Assembly (NCBI GenBank): GCA_009777345.1
Contig: WRMB01000010.1
Span: forward strand, 1-64,000
Source: Micrococcales bacterium
GTDB taxonomy: Bacteria; Actinomycetota; Actinomycetes; Actinomycetales; Cellulomonadaceae
Direction of reading: 5' to 3'
DNA length: 64,000 nt
The position numbers were made by a program, and so were the translations under genes. The notes under the pieces are model-generated. The model had not been told where the DNA came from, did not search any database, and saw nothing but the letters and a program-made list of their open reading frames with translations. Of this stretch, positions 47,896-56,860 are shown in pieces (within the stretch, counting starts at the first letter, position 1; each line of letters starts with the position of its first letter).

Positions 47896-48469
47896 ATGAG
47901 TGAACCAGGGCAGAGAACAGATGACGTGGCGGCCATGCCTGCGGGCTATGCCGAGTGGTTGGTCGAGGTCAAGGCCAGGGTGCGGGCGACCCAGTTCCGG
48001 GCCGTGCGGGCCGCGAACCGGGAGGTGATCGGACTGTACTGGTCCATCGGGCGTGACCTGCTGGACCGCCGCGAGCAGCAGGGCTGGGGCGCCAAGGTCA
48101 TCGAGCGAGCGTCTGCTGACCTGCGACGGGAGTTCCCGGACCAGCGGGGGTGGTCGCCGCGGAACCTGAAGTACATGCGGAGCCTGGCTCAGGCGTGGCC
48201 GACCGAGGCAATTGGGCAACAAGCTGTTGCCCAATTGCCAGGTCCACGCCTCGACCGTCGGTCTGCTCCTGTGCACCGGGAAACGTGAGGGCGCCGTCGG
48301 GTACTCCCTGGCCAGCAGTGCTGTTCCGGTCGCGGTCGCGCGGTGGCAGGGCCTGCCCGACGACGCCCGGGCGGCGCTGCCCAGCGCCCAAGAGCTCGAG
48401 GCGGTCGTCCGTGACGAGCTGGCGCACCAGCGGGCGCTCCAGGCCGCGAACGACACCGACAGCCCGTGA
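47896..48469 (+). pseudogene. DUF1016/YhcG-like PD-(D/E)XK nuclease gene, internally deleted and frameshifted
   Basis: frame 1: GYAEWLVEVKARVRATQFRAVRAANREVIGLYWSIGRDLLDRREQQGWGAKVIERASADLRREFPDQRGWSPRNLKYMRSLAQAWPTEAIGQQAVAQLP; frame 2: VHASTVGLLLCTGKREGAVGYSLASSAVPVAVARWQGLPDDARAALPSAQEL. Confidence 0.85.
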
Positions 48470-48616
48470 GGCCCTTCTGTGTCTGTGACCCCCGGGTCTG
48501 GCGAACCCGGTGCACCAGGGCCGACGATGTTCGCCTGCCGTCGTTGTCAGGGCGGACTTCTCGGACACTGGGTCGACGGTGTGGGCGGTATGTGCGGTGA
48601 GGGGTACGGTCGGAGG

Positions 48617-48970
48617 GTGCAACCGGTGAGACAGTGTTCCAGGACGGCCTGCGGGCAGCTGGCTGTGGCGACGCTCACCTATGTGTACGCGGACTCCACG
48701 GTGGTGCTCGGGCCGCTGTCCCAGCTGGCCGAACCGCACGCCTACGACCTGTGCGCCGCGCACGCCGAACGGCTGACCGCGCCGCTCGGGTGGGAGGTGG
48801 TGCGGCTGGACATCGGCGCGCTGCCCCGCAGCCCGGACGACCTGCTCGCCCTGGCCGACGCGGTGCGCGAGTCCCGGCGGCCGGTCGCCCCGGTGCCGGA
48901 ACCGGTGGCGGCACCCGAACCGCTCGGTCGGCAGCACGCCCACCTGCGGGTGCTGGACGGTGAGGGCTGA
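48617..48970 (+). CDS. DUF3499 family protein
   Basis: VQPVRQCSRTACGQLAVATLTYVYADSTVVLGPLSQLAEPHAYDLCAAHAERLTAPLGWEVVRL. Confidence 0.9.
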   Translation: MQPVRQCSRTACGQLAVATLTYVYADSTVVLGPLSQLAEPHAYDLCAAHAERLTAPLGWEVVRLDIGALPRSPDDLLALADAVRESRRPVAPVPEPVAAPEPLGRQHAHLRVLDGEG

Positions 48971-49236
48971 TGGCTGACAAGCGGGTGTCCGACGACCCGA
49001 GACCGCTAGGTTCGTTCGCCCGGCCGGAGCCGCGGCAGGAGAACCCGGACGTGCCGGGGACCAGGACGTGCCTGCACTGCGGCGGCGACAGGCTGACCCG
49101 GATCCGGATGCGGACGCCGAGCGGTCGCGACGCGGTGTTCGTCGCCTGCGGGGCGTGCGAGCGCACCGCCTGGTTCGACGTCGCCGGAACCGGGGTACCG
49201 TTGACTGCCGACCAGGTCGGTGGCCTCGGGGTCTGA
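48970..49236 (+). CDS. Small zinc-ribbon protein
   Basis: 88 aa; CLHCGG...VACGACERTAWFD (two CxxC pairs). Confidence 0.65.
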   Translation: MADKRVSDDPRPLGSFARPEPRQENPDVPGTRTCLHCGGDRLTRIRMRTPSGRDAVFVACGACERTAWFDVAGTGVPLTADQVGGLGV

Positions 49237-49280
49237 AGGTTGTCGACGCGGGATGACGGTGTACCGCGGAGAGGGATCAC

Positions 49281-50714
49281 GTGCTCATGGGCCGTGCACT
49301 GGACCAGATCGTCAACGCCTACGACGTGCGCGGGCGCGTCCCCGAGCATCTCGACGCCCCGACCGCTACCGCCCTCGCGGCGGCCTTCGCCGATGTCGTC
49401 GTCCGGCCCGCCGGGCACACCCAGGTGGTCGTCGGGCACGATATGCGCACCACCTCGCCGGACCTCACCGACGCCGTGGCCGACGGGCTGACCGGGCGCG
49501 GCCTGGACGTCCTGTCGCTCGGCCTGTGCTCCACCGACGAGCTGTACTACGCCTGCGGGGTGCGCGCCCTGCCCGGTGTCATGGTCACCGCCAGCCACCA
49601 CCCGGCGGACTACAACGGTCTGAAGCTGTGCGCCGCCAAGGCCGCGCCGGTCGACGAGGACACCGGTCTGTACCAGGTGGCCGCCGTCGCCGAGCGGTAC
49701 CTGCGCGACGGGCTGCCGCGGGTCGACGAGCCTGCTGCCGGCCAGGTGACCGCCTGGGACGCGCTGGGCGACTACGCGGCGTACCTGCGCTCCCTGGTGG
49801 ACCTCACCGCGGTCCGGCCGTTGGCGGTCGTCGTGGACGCGGGCAACGGGATGGCTGCCCTGACCGTCCCGGCGGTGCTGGGCACCGACGTCGGGCTGCC
49901 GCCCCTGCCGACCCGGCTGTTCGAGGTGCGTATGCGCCTGGACGGGCGCCTGCCGTCCCGGGTGGGCGGTCCGCTGGAGTCGGAGAGCCTGGCCGACCTG
50001 CGGGCCGGTGTGCTCGACCACCACGCCGACCTGGGTCTGGCCTTCGACGCCGACGCCGACCGCTGCCTGGTCGTGGACGAGACCGGGAGCGTGGTCAGCC
50101 CGTCGGCGATCACCGCGCTCATCGGGCTGCGGGCGGTCGAGGCCGAACAGCGCGCCGGACGGCACGCCACGGTGATCCACAACCTCATCACCTCCCGGGT
50201 GGTGCCCGACCTCATGGTCGCGGCGGGGGCCCGGGCGGTGCGCAGCCGGGTCGGCCACTCGCACGTCAAGCGCGAGATGGCGGCGCACGGGGCGGTGTTC
50301 GGCGGGGAGCACTCCGGGCACTACTACTTCCGGGACTTCTTCTTCGCCGACGACGGGCTGCTGGCCGCGCTGCACGTCGTCGCCGCGCTCGGAGAGCAGC
50401 CGCACCCGATGTCGGTGCTGGCCGGGCTGTACCAGCCGTACGTCGGCTCGGGGGAGGTCAACCTCACGGTCGACGACCTGGCCGAGGTGCAGGCCCGGGT
50501 ACTGGCCGCGTACCGGTCCGCGCCCGGGGTGGTGGTGGACCAGCTCGACGGGCTGACGGTGGCTCACTGGGACACCGATCCGCAGTGGTGGTTCAATCTT
50601 CGCCAGGCCGCCACCGAACCGGTGCTGCGGCTCAACGTCGAGGCGGCCGACGCCGACGTCATGGCTTCGGTGCGGGACGCCGTGGTAGCGCAAGTGACAG
50701 GAGGACGCCGGTGA
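49281..50714 (+). CDS. manB: Phosphomannomutase/phosphoglucomutase
   Basis: IVNAYDVRGRVPEHLD...VMVTASHHPADYNGLKLC...LAFDADADRCLVVDE...GGEHSGHYYFRDFF. Confidence 0.92.
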   Translation: MLMGRALDQIVNAYDVRGRVPEHLDAPTATALAAAFADVVVRPAGHTQVVVGHDMRTTSPDLTDAVADGLTGRGLDVLSLGLCSTDELYYACGVRALPGVMVTASHHPADYNGLKLCAAKAAPVDEDTGLYQVAAVAERYLRDGLPRVDEPAAGQVTAWDALGDYAAYLRSLVDLTAVRPLAVVVDAGNGMAALTVPAVLGTDVGLPPLPTRLFEVRMRLDGRLPSRVGGPLESESLADLRAGVLDHHADLGLAFDADADRCLVVDETGSVVSPSAITALIGLRAVEAEQRAGRHATVIHNLITSRVVPDLMVAAGARAVRSRVGHSHVKREMAAHGAVFGGEHSGHYYFRDFFFADDGLLAALHVVAALGEQPHPMSVLAGLYQPYVGSGEVNLTVDDLAEVQARVLAAYRSAPGVVVDQLDGLTVAHWDTDPQWWFNLRQAATEPVLRLNVEAADADVMASVRDAVVAQVTGGRR

Positions 50715-50914
50715 CACCGGAGCCACAGCTCGAAGAATGGGTACGGGACCTGCTGCGCTGTCCGGTCACCGGAACGCCGTTGGTGGACGGGACCGGCCCG
50801 GACGGCACCCCAGAGCTGGTCTGCACCGACCCGGACCGGACCCTGGCCTACCCGGTGCGCGACGGTGTCCCGGTGCTGCTCGTCGACGAGGCCCGCGAGG
50901 TCGGTGCGGCGTAG
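50711..50914 (+). CDS. Trm112 family protein
   Basis: VRDLLRCPVTGTPLV...LVCTDPDRTLAYPVRDGVPVLLVDEAREV; GTGA overlap with manB. Confidence 0.9.
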   Translation: MTPEPQLEEWVRDLLRCPVTGTPLVDGTGPDGTPELVCTDPDRTLAYPVRDGVPVLLVDEAREVGAA

Positions 50915-50985
50915 TGGCCAGCAGCGCGTCCCAGGACCGCTAGGCTTCCCTGCGGACCACGCCGACCAGAGCTCCAGGGAGACCG

Positions 50986-51900
50986 ATGTCCACCAGCGGC
51001 GGGACCAAGGCCATCGTGGCGGCGCTGTTCGCCAACCTCGGCATCGCGGTGACGAAGTTCGTCGCCTACCTGCTCACCCACTCCAGCTCGATGCTCGCCG
51101 AGTCGGTGCACTCGCTGGCGGACTCCGGCAACCAGCTGCTGCTGCTGTTCGGGGGTCGGCAGGCGAAGCGTCCGGCCGACGCCAGCCACCCGTTCGGCCA
51201 CGGACGCCAGCGCTACCTGTACGCCTTCGTCGTGTCCATCGTGCTGTTCTCGGTCGGTGGGCTGTTCGCCCTGTACGAGGCATGGCACAAGTGGCAGGAC
51301 CCGCACCCCATCGAGTCGTGGCGCTGGGTACCGGTGGCGGTGCTCGTGGTGGCGATCGTCATGGAGTCGTTCTCGCTGCGCACAGCGGTCCACGAGGCGC
51401 AGCCGCACCGCGGCGACCAGTCGTGGTGGCGGTTCATCCGCACCTCGAAGTCGCCCGAGCTGCCGGTGGTGCTGGCGGAGGACACCGGCGCCCTGGTCGG
51501 TCTGGTCTTCGCGCTGTTCGGCGTCTCCGCCACGCTGGCCACCGAGAACGGCCGGTGGGACGCGGTCGGCACGGCGGGTATCGGGGTGCTGCTCGTCGTC
51601 ATCGCGGTGGTCCTGGCCCTGGAGATGAGCTCGCTGCTGGTCGGCGAGGGCGCGTCGGCCGAGGACGTGGCGAAGATCAAGGCGGCGCTGGTCGGCGGAC
51701 CGGTCGCCTCGGTCATCCACCTGCGCACCATGCACATCGGTCCCGACGAGCTGCTGGTCGCCGCGAAGATCGAGGTGGCGCAGGGTGACGCGGAGCAGAT
51801 CGCCCAGGCCATCGACGACGCCGAGGCCCGGGTGCGCACCGCGGTACCGGCCGCGACGCTGATGTACCTGGAGCCGGACCTGCGGCACGGTACCAGCTAG
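50986..51900 (+). CDS. Cation diffusion facilitator family transporter
   Basis: AALFANLGIAVTKFVAYLLTHSSSMLAESVHSLADSGNQLLLLFGGRQAKRPADASHPFGHGRQRYLYAF. Confidence 0.95.
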   Translation: MSTSGGTKAIVAALFANLGIAVTKFVAYLLTHSSSMLAESVHSLADSGNQLLLLFGGRQAKRPADASHPFGHGRQRYLYAFVVSIVLFSVGGLFALYEAWHKWQDPHPIESWRWVPVAVLVVAIVMESFSLRTAVHEAQPHRGDQSWWRFIRTSKSPELPVVLAEDTGALVGLVFALFGVSATLATENGRWDAVGTAGIGVLLVVIAVVLALEMSSLLVGEGASAEDVAKIKAALVGGPVASVIHLRTMHIGPDELLVAAKIEVAQGDAEQIAQAIDDAEARVRTAVPAATLMYLEPDLRHGTS

Positions 51901-52035
51901 CGGAGCGCCGACGCGGTCCGCTCGGTTTCCACAGTACGCTCGGCGGTAGACGCCGACGCACGGGTACCGGGCACAGGCATCACCCACAGACACCGCGAAC
52001 CAGCGAAGGCCCGTCAGGGCCGGACGAGGGGAACC

Positions 52036-53364
52036 ATGACCGACACTGCGAGCAGCCCGGCCGACCGCGACGCCCAGGCGGTGGCCGACGACCGCGCTAC
52101 CGTCTTCCACTCCTGGTCGGCACAGGCCGCGCCCCGGCCGTTCGTCGTCGCCGGGGGGCAGGGCAGCTGGCTGTGGAACCACGCCGGACAGCGCTACCTC
52201 GACTTCTCATCCCAGCTGGTCAACACCAATATCGGCCATCAGCACCCAGTAGTGGTCAAGGCCATCGCCGAGCAGGCCGCGACGCTGGCGACGGTCGCCC
52301 CGGCCACGGTCAGCACCGTCCGTAACGCCGCCGCCGAGGCGGTCCTGGCCCGGGCCCCGGAGGGCTTCACCAAGGTCTTCTTCACCAACGGTGGGGCCGA
52401 CGCGGTGGAGAACGCGATCCGGATGGCCCGGCTGACCACCGGCCGGGAGAAGGTGGTCTCGTCGTACCGGTCGTACCACGGCAACACCGGGGCGGCCATC
52501 ACCGCGACCGGCGACTGGCGCCGCAACCACAACGAGTACGCCCGGGGCCACGTGCACGTCTTCACCCCGTACCTGTACCGCACCGAGTTCTGGGCCACGT
52601 CGCCGGAGCAGGAGACCGAACGGGCGCTGCACCACCTGGAACGGGTGATCCAGGCCGAGGGGCCCGCCTCCGTCGCGGCGATCCTGCTGGAGACGGTCGG
52701 GGGTTCGGTCGGCGTGCTGGTGCCGACGCCCGGCTACCTGGCCGGGGTGCGCCAGATCGCCGACCGTTACGGCATCGTGCTCATCCTGGACGAGGTGATG
52801 GTCGGGTTCGGGCGGACCGGGTCGTGGCTGGCCCTGGACCTGTACGACGTACGTCCCGACCTGGTCACCTTCGCCAAGGGCGTGAACTCCGGGTACGTGC
52901 CGGTCGGCGGGGTGATGATCTCCGCCCCGATCGCCGAGGCCTTCGACGAGCGGGTGTTCCCCGGTGGCCTGACCTACTCCGGGCACCCGCTGGCCATGGC
53001 CTCCATCGTCGCCACCTGCAAGGCCATGGCGGACGAGGGCATCGTGGACAACGCCGCCCGCATCGGCACCGACGTGCTCGGCCCGGGGCTGGCCGGGCTG
53101 GCTGACAACCCGCTGGTCGGCGAGGTGCGCGGGGTCGGTGTGTTCTGGGCCGTCGAGCTGGTGGCCGACGCGCAGACCCGTCAGCCGGCGGGCCCGGACG
53201 TCATGGGCCAGGTCAAGGCGGGCTGCCTGGCCCGGGGCCTGCTGCCGCTGGTGGTCGAGAACCGGATCCACGTGGCGCCGCCGTGCATCGTCACCGACGA
53301 CGAGGCCCGCCAGGGCGTGCAGATCCTGGCCGAGGCGCTCGACGCGGCGGCCCAGGCCCGGTGA
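52036..53364 (+). CDS. Class III (PLP-dependent) aminotransferase
   Basis: LDFSSQLVNTNIGHQHP...FFTNGGADAVENAIRMAR...LILDEVMVGFGRTG...VTFAKGVNSGYVPVGGV. Confidence 0.93.
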   Translation: MTDTASSPADRDAQAVADDRATVFHSWSAQAAPRPFVVAGGQGSWLWNHAGQRYLDFSSQLVNTNIGHQHPVVVKAIAEQAATLATVAPATVSTVRNAAAEAVLARAPEGFTKVFFTNGGADAVENAIRMARLTTGREKVVSSYRSYHGNTGAAITATGDWRRNHNEYARGHVHVFTPYLYRTEFWATSPEQETERALHHLERVIQAEGPASVAAILLETVGGSVGVLVPTPGYLAGVRQIADRYGIVLILDEVMVGFGRTGSWLALDLYDVRPDLVTFAKGVNSGYVPVGGVMISAPIAEAFDERVFPGGLTYSGHPLAMASIVATCKAMADEGIVDNAARIGTDVLGPGLAGLADNPLVGEVRGVGVFWAVELVADAQTRQPAGPDVMGQVKAGCLARGLLPLVVENRIHVAPPCIVTDDEARQGVQILAEALDAAAQAR

Positions 53365-53661
53365 CGACAGACGGCCGCGTCGCTGTCGCGCCCGGCCCAC
53401 GTCAACGTCGGAACGATCACCATCTGTCCCGTGGCCCAGGCCAACAGCTGGGTCACGGCCCGCACCGACGGCTGACGCCTGCGGCGGGTCTTGCGTGCGT
53501 GTCGCCCTATCGGGGCCGCCGTCCGGGCGTGTCTGGGTACCGCGATTCACCTGCCCACGCGATTCACCTGCTCAGGCGCGGGGTGCTGGCGGTCAGGCCC
53601 GGCCGCAGGGGCAAGTAGCAGGACAGAACGATCGATAGAGGGTGGGTCGGGCACCTAAGAT

Positions 53662-54810
53662 GTGATGGTGCTTGCCGGTGACGTGTTATCGCAGTGGTTG
53701 CAGCATCACAACGGTGCTGTGCTGCGTGGGTCGTTGATCCGGTTGAGCCCGGCTGGTCTGCTCCGGGTCTCTATGGCCGACGACTCCCGGCCGGTCCGGG
53801 TGATGCTGCCGGTGCAGCACGGCGGGCAGGCCGCGGTGGCCCGCGCCCAGTTCGCCGACGTCGCCGAGGGCCAGAGCCCGCAGCTGGCCCTGCGGGTGCA
53901 GGCCGTCTCGTCCGAAGAGGAGAAGCTGCGCCAGATGGAGCGGCTGCTGTCCATGCTCAGCGTCGTGACGGCGGCGCGGCAGCGGCCGGCGACCTATCCG
54001 GCGGTGCTGCCGGTGGCCGAGTCGTTCGTCGTCATCGTGCCGGGCTCCCAGATGCCGACGGCCGTCCCGCTCGACGAGTACGAGCTGTGGTGCGACGTCA
54101 TGGCCTGGTGCGACGCCAACCTCGCCGACCGGCACCAGGCCGACGGCCTGGCCGCGCGGGCGCTGGACGTCGTCGTGCGGCGGCTGCTGCCGGTGTTCGC
54201 GACGGTCAACGCGGTGCACGAGAACCTCGGCGTCATCCACCGTGACATCACCCCGAACAACGTGCTGGTGGACAGCGCGGGGCGGCTGCAGCTGGCCGAC
54301 TGGGGCATCGCCCACGTCCTGTCCGCGGACAAGACCTCGACGTACACCCAGCGGGCCGGCAACCGGGGTTACGCGCTGCCGCCCGAGACCGGGCGCGGCG
54401 ACAAGGCCATCGGCCGGTACACCGATGCCTGGTACCTCGGCTGCCTGCTGGTCTGGATGCTCACCGGCCAGCTGCCCGGCCCCGAGGGTGCCGAGCAGCT
54501 GCCCGCGGGTCTGCCCGTCGGCCCGGTGGGCGACCAGCTGGACGTCGTCGTGCGGGGCCTGTGCCAGCCCGACCCGCGCCGACGGATGACCCTGCCCGAA
54601 GCCTCGGCCCGGCTCCTGGCGCTGGTCGACCGCCCCCGTACGGTCCTCCAGGACGGCCCCGAGACCGCCGATCCCGCGTCGACGGGGTCTGTCGCCAGGG
54701 GCCGGGTCGTGTCCAGCCGGGCCGTCGGCGTCCGGAGCCTGCCCGAACCGCCGGACCAGCCGTCGCGGCGGGCCTCGTGGTGGCGGTCGCAACGACAGGA
54801 GAAGCCATGA
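53662..54810 (+). CDS. Protein kinase-like protein with non-canonical motifs
   Basis: HENLGVIHRDITPNNVLVDSAGRLQLADWGIAHVL...AGNRGYALPPETGRGDKAIGRYTDAWYLGCLLVWMLTG; start 53662 GTG or 53665 ATG. Confidence 0.85.
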   Translation: MMVLAGDVLSQWLQHHNGAVLRGSLIRLSPAGLLRVSMADDSRPVRVMLPVQHGGQAAVARAQFADVAEGQSPQLALRVQAVSSEEEKLRQMERLLSMLSVVTAARQRPATYPAVLPVAESFVVIVPGSQMPTAVPLDEYELWCDVMAWCDANLADRHQADGLAARALDVVVRRLLPVFATVNAVHENLGVIHRDITPNNVLVDSAGRLQLADWGIAHVLSADKTSTYTQRAGNRGYALPPETGRGDKAIGRYTDAWYLGCLLVWMLTGQLPGPEGAEQLPAGLPVGPVGDQLDVVVRGLCQPDPRRRMTLPEASARLLALVDRPRTVLQDGPETADPASTGSVARGRVVSSRAVGVRSLPEPPDQPSRRASWWRSQRQEKP

Positions 54811-55517
54811 CCGAGTCGCAGCGCTTGCTGCTAGTCGACGACGAGGTGGCGATCACGTCGATGCTGACGACCATCTTCGAACGAGCGGGGTTCGACGTGA
54901 TCGTCGCCGAGGATGGCGCGGCCGGGCTGGCGGGGTACTACGCGCACCACCCCGACGTGGTGGTGTGCGATGTCATGATGCCGGTGATGGACGGCCGGGA
55001 GATGGTGCGCCGCCTGCGCCGGGCCGGGGAGTGGACGCCGGTGGTGCTGCTCACCCAGCACGGGGAGTCGGCGGACCGGGCGGTCGCGATCGACGAGGGG
55101 GCCGACGACTACGTGAACAAGCCGTGCGACCCGCAAGAGCTGCTGTCGCGGGTGCGGGCGGTGCTGCGCCGCCAGATGGCCGGCGGGCAGCCGCTGGCCA
55201 CCGCGTCGGTGCTGGTCGCCGGCGGGCTGCGCATGGACCGGGTGACCCGGCAGGTGACGCTGGACGGTGTCGAGCTGGTGCTGACGCCGCGGGCCGCGAT
55301 GCTGCTGGACTACCTGATGGCGCACCCCGGCGAGGTCTACAGCCGGGACCGGCTGCTCAGCGCGCTGTGGGGGTATGCCGTCCCCGTGTCCAACCGGGCG
55401 GTGGACCAGCGGGTCTCCGAGCTGCGCCGGGTGATGGGGGAAGCCGCGGCGGCGCAGTACGTCGAGACCGTGCCCGGGGTCGGCTACCGGTTCTGCGCCA
55501 AGGTGGTGCGTGGATGA
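54807..55517 (+). CDS. OmpR-family response regulator
   Basis: RLLLVDDEVAITSML...DVVVCDVMMPVMDG...GADDYVNKPCDPQELLSRVRAVLRR...winged-helix SRDRLLSALWGY...RAVDQRVSELRRVMG. Confidence 0.95.
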   Translation: MTESQRLLLVDDEVAITSMLTTIFERAGFDVIVAEDGAAGLAGYYAHHPDVVVCDVMMPVMDGREMVRRLRRAGEWTPVVLLTQHGESADRAVAIDEGADDYVNKPCDPQELLSRVRAVLRRQMAGGQPLATASVLVAGGLRMDRVTRQVTLDGVELVLTPRAAMLLDYLMAHPGEVYSRDRLLSALWGYAVPVSNRAVDQRVSELRRVMGEAAAAQYVETVPGVGYRFCAKVVRG

Positions 55518-56545
55518 CCGACGAGCCGCCGACCACCGCCCCGCGGGACCGCGGTCGGAGCCAGCCCGTCGCCCGCTGGTGGGCCCTGGCGGTCGCCCCG
55601 GGGCTGGTCGGTGCGGTGCTGGGGCTGGTGCGGCCCTGGGGCCCGGGTGGCGACGTGGTGACCGGTCGGACCGGTCTCGTGGTGGCGACGGTGGGGCTGC
55701 TGGTGTCGGTGCTGGCCGTGGGGCTGCTGTGGGCGTGGGGAGTGCTCCGCGCCCGGAACGCCGCCCTCAAGGCCGCGGCGGTCGAGGCGGCGGTGGCCGA
55801 CGCCCGGGAGCAGTGGTCGGCCGAGGCCCAGGAGGAGCACCGGACCTTCCTGTCGCGGCTGGACCACGAGCTGAAGAACCCGATGATGGCGATCCGCACG
55901 TCGGTGGGAGTGCTGCGCGGCGACGGGGTCGACACCGACCCGGTGGCGGTGATCGACAGCCAGTCGGCCCGGATCGCCACGCTGGTGACCGATCTGCGCA
56001 AGTTGGCGGACCTGGAGACCGCACCGATCGAGGTCGCCCCGGTGGCGATGGCGTCGCTGATCGACGAGGTCGTGGCGGTGGTGCGCGACGAGCTGGTGGC
56101 GAACCCGACCTGGGGGCCCCGGTCCATCGAGGTGCACCTGCCCACGGTGCCGTGGCGGGCGGCCGATGTCGCCGGGGACGTGGACCTGCTGTTCCTGGCC
56201 CTGTACAACCTGGTGCACAACTCGGTGAAGTACTCCACGCCGGGCGCGTCGATCGTCGTGCGCGGGATGGAAGACGGTGCCGGGGTGCTGGTCGAGGTGG
56301 CCGATACGGGCCAGGGCATCCCCGAGGACGAGCTCGGCGTGGTCTGGCAGGAGCTGAGGCGCGGGTCGAACGCCCGCGAGCTGCCTGGTTCCGGGCTGGG
56401 GCTGCCGATGGTGCGGACCATCATCAAGCGGCACCAGGGACGTCTGCAGCTGTCGTCGCGGCTCGGGGCCGGCACCTCGGCCCGGCTGTGGCTGCCCTTC
56501 GCCCAGCCTGGGGCGGTCCCCAGCTGGAGCACCGGACCGCGCTGA
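55514..56545 (+). CDS. Sensor histidine kinase
   Basis: two TM segments; FLSRLDHELKNPMMAIRTSVGVLRG; N box LVHNSVKYSTPG; DTGQGIPEDELG; GSGLGLPMVRTIIKRHQG. Confidence 0.95.
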   Translation: MTDEPPTTAPRDRGRSQPVARWWALAVAPGLVGAVLGLVRPWGPGGDVVTGRTGLVVATVGLLVSVLAVGLLWAWGVLRARNAALKAAAVEAAVADAREQWSAEAQEEHRTFLSRLDHELKNPMMAIRTSVGVLRGDGVDTDPVAVIDSQSARIATLVTDLRKLADLETAPIEVAPVAMASLIDEVVAVVRDELVANPTWGPRSIEVHLPTVPWRAADVAGDVDLLFLALYNLVHNSVKYSTPGASIVVRGMEDGAGVLVEVADTGQGIPEDELGVVWQELRRGSNARELPGSGLGLPMVRTIIKRHQGRLQLSSRLGAGTSARLWLPFAQPGAVPSWSTGPR

Positions 56546-56687
56546 CCCGCCGGGCACCTCTTTCGGCTCCGATGCTGCCGACCGTTCTCCCGTCCACCCG
56601 CAGTGCTGCGAGACTGGACGAGGTGCCCGCCGTCCGCGGCGCCACCCCGGAGCGCCGGACCGTGCCGACCGCTCTTGTGGGTGACCT

Positions 56688-56713
56688 GATGTTTCGGTTC
56701 GAAACATCTTTTT
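56688..56713 (+). terminator. Rho-independent terminator after kinase-RR-HK operon
   Basis: GATGTTTCG-GTT-CGAAACATC followed by TTTTT. Confidence 0.8.
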
Positions 56714-56717
56714 CAGA

Positions 56718-56783
56718 CTGAAACCGATGTGCCAGGATCGGTACACAAAACGTGTCCGGACGGCCCAGGGCGGGTGTTAGCCT
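56718..56783 (+). promoter_or_regulatory. Candidate operator plus -10 (site A): CTGAAACCGATGTGCCAGGATCGGTACACAAA ... TAGCCT
   Basis: aligns without gaps to sites at 57464 and 60193; -10-like TAGCCT starts exactly 60 nt after CTG. Confidence 0.7.
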
Positions 56784-56860
56784 CGTTGCCGTGAGGATCT
56801 CGAGTCCTCTAACAGAGGTCCGAGACGAGTTCGGACCGCCGTCTCGCTAGGAGTAGGTCT

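Noticed and set aside
48211-48239. CAATTGGGCAACA-AGC-TGTTGCCCAATTG hairpin, considered as terminator or deletion scar
   Set aside because: It encodes the normal DUF1016 peptide AIGQQAVAQLP, so it is probably coding sequence; no T tract follows.
47770-48288. ORF start at ATG 47770 (MNGFVIYERLD...) for the DUF1016-like gene
   Set aside because: This start lies inside the palindrome and the first ~40 residues do not resemble DUF1016; ATG 47896 fits the family start better.
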